Shown piece after piece: positions 38,778 through 49,500 of a stretch of DNA of 64,000 bases. Position numbers and translations under genes: made by a program. Below the pieces are notes generated by a model. The model saw only the letters and a list, made by a program, of their open reading frames with translations. It ran no database searches and was not told the DNA's origin. The stretch comes from Bimuria novae-zelandiae CBS 107.79 (Eukaryota; Ascomycota; Dothideomycetes; Pleosporales; Didymosphaeriaceae): the NCBI GenBank assembly GCA_010015655.1, contig ML976656.1:2238809-2302808 (forward strand). Reading direction: 5' to 3'. Each line of letters begins with the position of its first letter. Positions within the stretch are counted from its first letter, which is position 1.

Positions 38778-38835
38778 GGTGTTTACGCGTCCGAATTTGG
38801 AGGCTTCTGTCGCCGCTTTTGGATGCCTAAACACC
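38778..38835. repeat. Inverted repeat (hairpin) at the AT-rich/normal DNA border
   Basis: Arms 38778-38792 (GGTGTTTACGCGTCC) and 38821-38835 (GGATGCCTAAACACC) pair at 13 of 15 positions around a 28-nt loop. The hairpin begins within 10 bp of the sharp jump from RIP-eroded to unmutated DNA and lies 320 bp upstream of the recombinase gene. It may be a transposon terminus or a recombinase site. Confidence 0.6.
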
Positions 38836-39157
38836 TCATGCACGCTCCGCCTTGCCTCGCCGCTTTAAGATGCGAAGCGTAGGGGACCCATGCCGCCTTC
38901 CACCATGCCACTAGAGCTCCTTGAACCCCCCCTCCAGAGCTTACGCCTCGAAGTGCCGAGCATGAAGACAGATACGTATAAATACGCTAACCAGCGCTCA
39001 TAGCATTCTCGTCTCACATTATCGCTCTTGTCTTCTCCTAGCACTATTCCCTCACTTGCAACCCTGCAACTGGTGCATCTTTCCACACCACTTTGTGCAG
39101 ACTTTTATTGTCAAAGCGTCACGAAACGTTGCTTTACCTTTTCACGGGATCTCAGCG

Positions 39158-40412
39158 ATGACGATCCAGACACAAAGTCGGACGAAGCGACGTAAGGTTG
39201 TTAGCCGCCCAGTCGGTTACTACAAAACACTGCGGAACAAGCTGGCAGAGCAAGGTCCTACTCAAGTACCCTATGCGAACATTACGAATCTGAATCTGAA
39301 GGAGGTTTGGAAGAAGTGGACTTTGTAAGTCTATCTGCTAGCTGTTCCCTACAACTCCATTAATAACAACATCGGCTAACCATGTGCAAGATACTCTATT
39401 AACGAAGCTGACAAGGACCCGATCGAGTTGATCAAGTGTGCAACCGCGGCCGATTACAAAACATTCTGCAACTGGACACTAGAGAAATATCCCGGTGTGC
39501 GAAAGAAGTCCAGCCTTCACCAGTACTGGAGGCAATTGAAGATGCATTATAAACACCACCAGCGCAAACTATTAGACAAAGATCTTGTAAATGACGTAAA
39601 CGATGTAAGTCATTGCACTAATAAATTAAGTAACTAGCTAACTGTATCCTGTAGCACATCAAAATGCTTACAAACATATACCAGCTTGACAGATCGCCGC
39701 CGAAGAGACCAGTAATGTCCGTTGATGACCTGCTTGTCATACTCCATCACCATTGTGTGCTTGATACCAAAGTGTATCCGTGCGAGGAACAACGGCTAAT
39801 GCTGGCTCTGCTGCATTTATTTGCCGCCTACACGGGAGCTCGACCCTGCTCACTTGTCGATGCGAGCGTGAAGAACCCGAATGAAGGTGCGAATGATAAG
39901 GTCAGGGACGAAGCAATCTGTTTCTACGACTCTAGTGACGAGGACGAAGAGGATACGTGCGCGGGAGAATCGGGACCTGATGAAGATATTCTCGAGAACG
40001 ACGAGTTGATGTCGATTCTCTACGAGCATGTGACGATCGTGGCGGTGAAAGTGCAAGGCCGTACGAGACTGGGTATGTGCGTTACGCTCATACATACAAA
40101 GGGAGAGGACAGAAAGCCACAACCGTTCGTACACACTATCCATCCTAGGTTACGGGCTAACGCATCTACAGGAAAACTTTTACAATGTGGCAGAATAAGA
40201 ACCCTTTTCTTTGCCCCATTGCGCATATGGTAGCTGTTGGCCTTCACCACGACGCTTTCGCCGCGACTTCTATTCGCGATCCCGAAGCGATATTGCGCGC
40301 ACGCATTCCCACACGAAAAACTTGCATTATTTTTCGATGGAAGAAGTCTAAACTGAAGGAACCCATATTTCGAGAACTCGCACGCGTAGAAGGCCAGGCA
40401 TCGTTAGTAAAC
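39158..40412 (+). pseudogene. DUF3435 tyrosine recombinase (Starship-captain-like), 3' truncated
   Basis: Exons 39158-39324, 39391-39604, 39655-40124 and 40172 onwards join in frame over introns of 66, 50 and 47 nt, all GT-AG with CTAAC-type branch sites. The product has a DNA-binding-like N terminus (QYWRQLKMHYKHHQRKL) and the DUF3435 core. That core includes LLHLFAAYTGARPCSLVDAS (box I with the first catalytic Arg), an acidic insert, TLIHTKGEDRKPQPKTF, and FLCPIAHMVAVGL to KLKEPIFREL. Captains of Starship elements belong to this family. The coding sequence stops at 40412 where a copia LTR begins, before the second catalytic Arg/His box and the nucleophile Tyr. An in-frame ATG at 39056 could be an earlier start. 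The DNA is not RIP-mutated. Non-functional as it stands. Confidence 0.82.
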
Positions 40413-40562
40413 TGTGAGAGTGGAGTACAATATCACATGATACAAACCTGATGTAGACTAGTTGCTGATCACGATCCTGCTACTTAAGCAGTTTCTCTAA
40501 TTTAGCTTATTATAATTAACTTAGTCTCTTATTCCTAAATACTACCTGTCTTATCCCTTATA
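40413..40562 (+). repeat. 5' LTR of the copia element
   Basis: 150 bp, starting TGTGAGAGTGGAG directly after the last recombinase codon. Its first half is less mutated than that of the 3' LTR; its second half is more mutated. It aligns to 46438-46587 over its whole length. Confidence 0.82.
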
Positions 40563-41519
40563 GTTATAAGCCTAGTATACGCTTAATTTAACTATAGTTT
40601 ATTTTACCTACTTACTATACGCACTTTCTACGACGGAGATTAACTTAATAAGCTTTAGTTTATTATAATAATTAATAAAAAGGACAAGCTAATTATTAAG
40701 GAGATAATTATCTTTAATAAGCTAAGTAACTAGTTAAAGTAGATTTTTCTACGAAAGAGGATCGCTAAGGTATATAAGATCTAAGACTATTATAGCCTAG
40801 ATTTAATAGTAGATACTATTAGGAAAATCTATAATAAGAAACCTAAGGAGCAACTACTACGCTTATTTAAAAAGGATAACGCACCTAATAAAAATTTAAA
40901 TATTATTTATAATAATAATATTAAACTAGACAAACTTATAAGAACTAAATAAGAGGACTACAACTTCTAGCATAGGTTCTACGCAATAAAGCTAGTAGTA
41001 TAGTAAAAGAAGGAAAACGCTCTTAATAACCTAATATAAGTGATTATAAGGATAATTACTAGTAAGCATATCCTAGTTATTAAAGATACTAAAATACTAT
41101 ATAAATAACTTATATAACTTAAAAAAAATTTTTATATATTAGTGGCAGAGCGCAAGTATAAGTTACTTAAGTAGTATAATTAAATTAAGAAGGTTCTATA
41201 ATAATAAAAGATAAATACTTAGTATAAAAGCTATATTACTATCCTTCGCAATATAATTAAACTAAAACTACTTAAGGTCTAAGACTATTAAGCATAGCAG
41301 AACTTTTGTTAAGTAATTAAGGGAATTAATAAGTTCTTTATTATACACGAAATCTAGGAGATTACGCAAGCTAAGATAAATAAAACCTTATATATAAATC
41401 CTGTTATACTAATAGAGAACTATCGATAGTTCTAACGCACATTAAACCCTGTAGCGTCATTACTTAGAACATACGCCGTTATGGGACGCCCTAGTCTAAA
41501 TAGCAACACTTAGAAACGT

Positions 41520-41771
41520 ACAGTCACTTGCATCTGCGGAGAACAGCACCTGTTTAGACAGTGCTCCTACGTAGTGCCTTCTCTTCGATCTACTGGATGG
41601 AGGCCCGACCCAGCTGTTTCAGCCGAGTTTGACAGAGTAAGGAAACTAGGCAGAGGCAACCCCCTAAGTGTAGCTTTAATTAGAGCTAAGAAGAGAGCTA
41701 GCAAAAAGGCGAATACTATAAATAAAAAAAACTTTTTAATAGACACTAGTTTTCTTCTATTAAATACTTAA
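41520..41771 (+). pseudogene. Copia gag zinc-finger region
   Basis: The plus strand reads TCICGEQHLFRQC, a CxCGxxHxxxxC zinc-finger-like motif. It is followed by the typical linker of fungal copia gag (PSLRSTGWRPDP, then a basic helix RAKKRASKKA). The frame runs open to 41771. Both the motif and its position upstream of RT fit a Ty1/copia polyprotein. Confidence 0.65.
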
Positions 41772-44289
41772 AACTTAATAAGTGTCGGATTAACAATCTT
41801 AAAGGCCTCAGGCGTGTTATAAGGAATGCGTGTGTGGAGGAGCGAGCATCCCGTCAATGGTCGTCGAGACCTCTGTCGTGTTGCGAAACACTACATGTGT
41901 GGAGCGAGCCCCATATGGGACTAGCTTCCATACCCCGCGATGTACTTCGCTCCTCAGTAGATAGAACAAAGAATCAATCTTCGAATGTAATCCGTTTTCA
42001 GTTCCTTTCCTTTCACTAGTGAGAGCCTATCCAACAATAAGAGTAGTTATACACTAGTAAAGTAGCTAAAACGCATTTTAGGTTATTACTTTACTTAGTA
42101 TAGCTACTATTTAATAGCCTCTACTACTGTTAATTAATAAGTAGATACTAGATCCTAGCTCTAATCTACATGTCACAAACCACTAACTAAAGACCTAGGA
42201 GAAAATCTAAGATAAACACCTAGATAATATCTTACTAGCTAGCACGCAAGCCCTGCAAATATATAAGTAAAGAAATATGAAGTTATTTATTAATACTCTA
42301 ACTAGCAAATATTAAGTTACTATAATATAAGTAGCACTTATTCCTACGTTCTTTACCTTAGTAGTGTTACTATTACGCTATTAATTAGTTAGTATTAAGT
42401 TTAACTTAAAACGTAGCTATCTCTATCTAAGGAGTGCTCTAATAGACATATTCTATACACTTAATAAGCAGGATAGCTATTAGGTAATAGACTCTAATAA
42501 GGTAACACGCCTAAACGTATTAGAGTGATATATATTTATAATTTAATTAAAGCTAAGTCGTATTAAGCGCAAGCCTCTATAAGTCACCCCTATAAAAGCT
42601 TATTAAATACTAGCTCATGCAGAAAGACACGCGATTAAATAACTAAAGTAGGTAGTAGATAGTATTAAGCTTATTACTAGCCCCTAGGCCCCGTAATAGA
42701 AAAAATATAAGAATTGCATTAACCTAAAGCCTTTTAAGATTATTAGTTAACGCCCTTAACGCGAGCCTATAATATGCCCCTTTAAATAAATTAGTATTAA
42801 TCTAATATAACTATAAAAGACTAGCGAAGCTTGCTATAATAGAAATAAGTAGCTCTTACACGCTATATACTAATATAGTAAATACTATTTAGAGAAGACT
42901 CTTTATAATAATAAGGAGACTCTTACGCGCGCCGTTTAATAAATATTAGTATAAATATATACCTAATTTAACGCTATTATTATATATATTTATTATAATA
43001 ATAAGAAAGGCTTTACTAATTTCTAAGATGTTTTTAAAGACCTAGGTATCGTAGTTAAGCCTCGTGCTATTAGGGTAAAAGAAATAACTAGCCTTACTAA
43101 GAAGGCTAATAATCTTATTATTATAATAGTTAGAATACTATAAATTACAGTAAATTTGACTAAGACGCTAATAAACAAACTATACTTAATAGCTATATAT
43201 ATGCTTAATTAATTACTAATAGAAGTTACTAGTTAGAAGACACCCTATAAAGTTATACGTAAGATAAAGCTATCTCTAGCACACGTAGATGTTATTAAAG
43301 TAAAAGCTTTATCTTAAGATACAAAAGTAGCTAAAGGCAATAAGCTTAAATTATAAGTAATTATTAGATAGCTAGTTAAGTACGAAGGAATAAATATCTT
43401 TTATATTTAAGTCTTAAGAAGTAATAGGGTTATTTAAACCTAAGACGTTATTTTCTTATAATAATAATAATACTCTCCGCTAGAACCTTAGCTATTCACT
43501 AAGGAGGAACGATGTGTGGTTACTATCTTTAATATTAATTCATTAGATAAAAAGGAGGGCCTTATTATTAAGTAGATTTATCGCAATATAATACTTCGTT
43601 AACTAATAGTTAAGGATAATACTAAAGATAAAGAAGAGGATACTAGGCTAGATAGTGCTAAAGAGCAGATTTATTAGGAGGAGACTACTAGAGAACTACC
43701 TATACCTTAAAAACGCTAGCACTAATTACTCTAGATCAATCTACCTTAATACGTACTTAACTAAAAGGCTAGAGATAGATTACCCTTAGAGATACTACGC
43801 TAAACTATCGCAAGAATAATGTACTAGGACGGACAAACCCTAATATTACTATAGATAATATTGTTTTAGGGTCCCGTTGTCGGGGAGGTAATAGGGGAAA
43901 CGATACGCCTAGAGACTACTTTAGTACGCACGCGTCTTTGTACTTATAAATATTTACTATAGTAATCGTGTAGTTGCCCCCGAATAAAGAATAAAAAGTT
44001 TACTATAATTAACTACTATTACTACTAAAAAACTAGACTAAAATTAAATCCTGCCTTAACGCTAAAAAGTAGTTCGCTGCTATAAATAAGGAGATTAAAA
44101 AGTAGCTTTATAAAGAAGTATTTAAAAGGGTAAAAGATAATATAAAGGTATATTTAAATACTAAGACTCTACTACTAATATAGGTCTTTATGTACAAGTT
44201 TAATGCTAATAGCTACTTAACTAGCTATAAGGCTTAACTAGTCGTGAGAGGAGATCTATAGACAACTTAGGATAATACCTACGCAGCTA

Positions 44290-44642
44290 CCCTCGCGGCT
44301 CGAACGCTCCGCTTCCTCATCGCTATCATGTGCGCTTTTGGGTTACTTGCCTACCAGTACGATATCAAGAATGCTTTTCTCAATGCGTATCTTCCCCGAC
44401 TCTGTTACGTCTGGACCCCGGATGGGTTCCGAGACAGGCTAGGCAACATGATGCGACTATGTCGAGCACTGTATAGGCTCAAGGATGCTCTAGCGCTGTG
44501 GCACAAACACCGAAAGAAGACACTTATTAATATAGGCTTTATACAAGTAAAGGGTATCCCTTGCCTATTTACTAATAGCAAGCTAATACTATTCTACTAC
44601 GTAGATAATATTATTGTCCTATTTTATAAAGGTAATAAGTAA
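44290..44642 (+). pseudogene. Copia reverse transcriptase fragment
   Basis: Reads QYDIKNAFLNAYL, then YVWTPDGF, RLCRALYRLKDALALWHK and finally YYVDNIIVL. These are the ordered Ty1/copia RT motifs, except that the catalytic YVDD box is YVDN, a G-to-A change that fits RIP. A GC-richer island in the otherwise eroded element. Confidence 0.85.
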
Positions 44643-45034
44643 TATTATTAATAATTTAAACGCAAGTTTATAAAACAATATAAAATATAAAGCTTAGGAG
44701 AACTACGTTAGTTTTTAAGAATACGTATTATTAAAGACTATAAAAAGGCAAGTGTAACAGGAACAATCGCTCGTCGACACGAGAACCCTTAGCTAGTTAA
44801 GACAGGATTCGAGATCATCCGAAAACCGACACTCATCCGTATTGGACCAATTTCGGATCTATCAGACCGATGGGGAACTACGGATCCGATTCGGACCTAT
44901 TTCAGATCTATCAAACCGACAGTTAACCTATGGCAGATATGTGCTAGCTAGCTATTTAAAAAAAGGTGTATTTAGAGGAGCTTAGGGCCTTTATAGTTTA
45001 GTACCTTTTCCGTATCCATTTGTACTAGGCCTAT

Positions 45035-45310
45035 TGTCCGATTACATGGCCCTTTGCACACGCAAAGGTAGCTGGCGCAACCCTACACAAAGAAACCTTG
45101 CCAGCAGTCTGGTTCATCCGCACAATTCCGGGCGGGACAAAGGGTAACTCTCCTTAATCAACGGAAATAGATTAGCGTATTAGTGTAAGACGTAAGGATA
45201 TAAGAGCCTTACATTCTTACAGAGAAAAAAAACAACAACACTTTATACCACAATTTATCTTAATTAATCACTATCTTTTCATCTTATCAGATTACCCCTC
45301 CAATCTGACA
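45035..45310 (+). repeat. Solo LTR nested in the copia element, TSD CCTAT
   Basis: 276 bp starting TGTCCGATTA and ending CAATCTGACA, inverted ends, flanked by the perfect 5-bp duplication CCTAT (45030-45034 and 45311-45315). Much less RIP-mutated than its host element. A mutated partial copy is at 36417-36630. Confidence 0.88.
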
Positions 45311-46437
45311 CCTATAGGCACTTAATTTATTCGAGGCTATATTCTTATACACGCACTCCTATATGCCTCTACTAGGAGATACGCTAATATTAATCCTTTA
45401 AGTAACCTGCGCCGATACAGTAAGGTCTAGATAATTTAAGACTCTTATATTATAAAAGTCTACTATAATTATAATCTACTTTAGAGTAGCTAACACCCTA
45501 AAGTCTCTCTACGCGAGCTTTATCTTCCTCTAAGTATAAATAAACCTAATAAGGAGCGTACCCGTTTATATTAGATCCTAGTTAGATATCTAGGTTTTAT
45601 CTTATACTTTACCTAACCTAATATAATAAAGACACAGTTAATACTTGACCGCTATCTATATAATTTAAGCTAAAAGTATCTTGCTACTATTAAGTCTATA
45701 TAGTAATACTTATATAACTTCTAATTTTAGGTAATTAGGGCAATAATAGCACACTTTAAGAACGCTATCTATATATATTAAATTAATAATAAGGAAGTAA
45801 AGGAGCTATTATTTTTTAATACCTTTAATACTATATTTACTAATAATTTTAATACTGCCTAAAGCTTATTTATATATGTGTTTAAGCTCTATAGAATAGT
45901 TATTAATTAAAAGGCAAAAATTATAAGATCTATAGCTAAATTAACTACTTAAGCTAAACTATTTGCCCTATTAACTACTAGCACTAAGTTATCTTAGTAA
46001 ATAAATATTTTTAAAGCTATTAGGTTTAACCTAGAGGTTTAACCTACGTTATACTATAATAACTAGTAGATAGTCTCTATTGCTAACAAGAATAAAGAAA
46101 AGCTTAACATAAAGCTAAGATATATTAAAGTATATTAGATATAGATCCGTGAGCAAGTTAAAGCTAGGAATATTAACGTTACTTAGATAAGAACTACTAA
46201 TATGCCTGCTAATAGATTAATAAAGGCTCTCTTTAATAGTAGTAAGCACGAGTAATTCTTAAAGTAACTAGGAATAACTAATATACGCTATAAGTTATTA
46301 GTATAGAGGATAAGTTTATTACGTCTATTATTACATAATAGAGTACTACCTAGGAAGGTGCCCTAGAGGCCCTCTATTTACTCGTTTTATATTACTCTAC
46401 TTAACAGCACTCCGCTACCTTTATGCTATAGGAGTTA

Positions 46438-46587
46438 TATTAGAGTAAAGTATAATATTATATAATATAAACCTAATATAGACTAGTTGCTAATCACGAT
46501 CCTGCTACTTAAGCAGTTTCTCTGATTCAGCTTGTTACAATTAACTTAGTCTCTCATTCCTAAATGCTACCTATCTTATCTCTTACA
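46438..46587 (+). repeat. 3' LTR of the copia element
   Basis: 150 bp, ends CTTACA at 46587, immediately followed by CTTGATCTTTGG, which is the last readable megasynthase coding sequence on the minus strand. It defines the exact break of that gene. Confidence 0.85.
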
Positions 46588-49500
46588 CTTGATCTTTGGA
46601 GAGACGATTGTGTGTGCACGCCCTGGTCGTACGGCGATACAGTGGATGTAGTCAACAGATGGATGGGCCACGAGTTGAGAGAGTAGTTCCCGACCAAGGA
46701 ACCTAGTCGATCCAGTGAGCACAACTGAGAATGGCCGATGAAGCTGCTTTGTCGGGTTCAACCATCGAGAAAGGGCTTCCGGGGAGGTTACTGCTGTGGG
46801 CACAGTTGTCTCGGCATCCCAGTCTATGCCAGACTGAACCTCCACCGATCTGTCAATCTGATCGGGGCTCGTGTTCTTGACCTTGGAGGCCAGGGTCTCC
46901 AGCGTTGTGGCTTGGAACAGCTCAATCAGCGGGATTGATGCGCCGAATGCGTCTTGGGTCCTGGTTTTTAGATGCATCAGCAGTAGTGAGTTTCCTCCTA
47001 CTGAGAAGAAGTCCGAGTCCTTGTTGATTTGAAGTCCAGTCTTTACCTCCGAAAGAACATCTTCCCAAACATGTTTCATTTTTACTTCCGTGGCGTTGAG
47101 ATGTTGTGGTTCACCATTCGTCTCTTCTTGGTACTGCGAGAGCGGTATGGTGGCCAGCGCTTTTGTGTCCAACTTTCCTCTCTCAGTGAAGGGCATCGAC
47201 TCCAAGGGCACAGCGACAGCAGGTCGCATATAGACGGGCAGAGGTAGTGACTGTAGTAAGTGACGCAGATAGACTTGTGGTTTGGAGATCGAGGCTGCCC
47301 GCTTCTGGTCGGAAAAGACGACATATGCAACAAGAATCTGGTTGCTGTCACCTCGTACTCGCACCACAGCATTGGAGAGTACGCCATCTGACGTGCGCAA
47401 GATGTTGTTGGCAACTTCGTCAAGCTCGATACGAATGCCCCGTAGCTTCATCTGAGAGTCACCATCGATACGTCCGAGGAACAGAAATGATCCATCCTCC
47501 AGAAGACGAGCCCTATCCCCAGTTTTGTAGATTCTGTCCCAGCCCGGATACGGCCCTCTTGGCCGAGGGATCTTGTCTTGTATAAATTTAGCAGCAGTAA
47601 GCTCCGGTTGTCCAACATAACCCAGCGTGACACCCGGCCCTGCGATGCAGAGCTCACCAGGCCATCCGAGAGGTACGGGTTGTGATCTTTCGTCAAGCAT
47701 GTACACCCCGTAATTGGGCATTGGGGGGCCTACGGGTACGATATAGTTCTCGGCAAATTCGACCGTCTGATATGGCACATCGCCTATTGACGAGATGATG
47801 GTACCTTCCGTCGGTCCGTAAGCGTTGAACAAAGCCAAGCTTGACAGCTTCAAGCTTCGGAACTTGCGAATCAGACTAGGGGCGAAAGCCTCGCCTCCGC
47901 ACATTGCTATCCGCCACTGATGGCATCGTGAAAGAATCGCGCTAGCATGGTCGAGTAGAGATGACATCTCTGAGATGATGAACAGGGTCACTGTAACCTT
48001 CTCTTTCTCTATAATGGAAGCCAGCTCCATGGGGTCTTGCCGATTATCTCCCATGATAATAGTGCCACCGAAAACAAGCGCATAAAATATCTGAGCAATG
48101 GCCGCGTCGAATCCCAGAGCGCTTTGCTGCAAGATCACATCACGGTCGATACCCAAGCGCTCGCCAATGGAAGTGCACTGGATGGCGAGGTTATAGTGAG
48201 ATGCCGTGATTCCCTTGGGCCTCCCAGTCGATCCGCTAGTGTAAAGAACCAGGGCAGGCGCGGTTGGGGTCGAAAGGTTAGGGAACACATCTCCAGAAAC
48301 TTTAGTTTGCAGCTGGATGTTGAGAAGCATAGAACCCTGTGTGCTCAATCCTTTCAGGCGACTGTCGGTTGCGGAATGAAAAAGTATCAACCGCGGCTTG
48401 CATTCGTCGATCACTGCTCCAAGTCTTTCCGGGGAATTACGGACGTCAAGCGGCGTGTATGCAGCACCCACCCGCATTATGGCAAAGGTGCAGCATATCG
48501 AATCAACTGTAGGCTCGCAGAAAATAGCTACTGATGATCCTGCTTTTGCACCAGCGTTGCTGATAGTATGGGCAAGTGCATTGACACGCGCTAGCATTTG
48601 CCGGTAGGTCAGCACCCCGCCAATCAAGTCTTTTACTGCGACAGCGTTAGGCTGAGTTCTTGCCCACTGGTCAACCTGATGGACCACAGTTTGCGTGGAA
48701 ACCCATTTGAAGTCGATCACATTACCAGTCCCAACGTCAATTCCCCGCTTGACCAGAGATTGCTCAAACAGCGGTATTTCATTTAGGCGGAGGGATATAT
48801 CTTCCGAGAGGACACGCAAGAAGTGTATGTAGGTCTTGACGATTAGGTCTGCTCCTTCTCTGTCGTACAGATAATCTTGCATTGAGAAGGTCAGCATCCC
48901 GGCTCCGTCGTCCTTTTTGTCGATCGAGAGTGTAAGGTCGAAAGGTGCCTTGGCATCCTCATAATCCAAAAACGACATGGGACTATCCCCAAGTTTCGGT
49001 GATCTGAGCGCGCCCATACGATAGTTAATTAGGATTTGGAACAATGGCGTATGCGTTGAAGACGTGGAAACATCCAGCTCCCTTACAATAGACTCGAGTG
49101 GTACGCCAGAATTGGACAAAGCTGCGTGTGCTTTCTTGCGCGTGTTGCCCAAGGTAGTCGCAAAACGCTCTTTTTTATTGAGTGGCAAACGCAAGGGAAG
49201 TAGATCCAACAGAAACCCTATGGTGCCGAGGAATGCTTGCTCAGACCTGTTCGCGTCGATGACCCCAATGCACACATCATTTACGTCGAGAAATCTACTG
49301 ATCATCACCTGGAAAGCCGATAGGTAGAAGTGGAAACTGGTTGTTTTGGCCTTCAGGCTTGCCTTTTGAATGGTTGAGACCAGCTTTGCGTCAATATGCT
49401 CGACGATGTCGAGGGTAGTGTATCGCGTCAAAGTCTTTCTAGTTCCCACCTTGGCGAAAGGGAATAACGGTATCGGTTCCGCCGCAGGTTCCGGAAACTC

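Larger units (their letters stand above)
40413..46587 (+). mobile_element. RIP-eroded Ty1/copia retrotransposon with 150-bp LTRs
   Basis: Two 150-bp direct repeats (40413-40562 and 46438-46587) align without gaps. They differ almost only by transitions, and have TG..CA-type ends (TGTGAG at one end, CTTACA at the other). Between them on the plus strand are a gag zinc-finger region (41520-41771) and a copia-type reverse transcriptase (44290-44642). Everything else is destroyed by RIP-type stops. The flanks do not share a target-site duplication: left is TAAAC in the recombinase gene, right is CTTGA in the megasynthase gene. A second LTR (45035-45310) sits inside. Confidence 0.82.

Noticed and set aside
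41821..42019. GC-richer island with a 61-codon ORF inside the copia element
   Set aside because: No recognisable domain; it is probably an unmutated piece of the copia interior.
44755..45029. Possible extra LTR starting TGTAACAGGAAC with a repeated CAGATCTATCAGACCGA-like unit
   Set aside because: No matching inverted end or target-site duplication was found.
40408..46592. Simple copia insertion into a single gene
   Set aside because: The flanks belong to different genes and the 5-bp flanks do not match.
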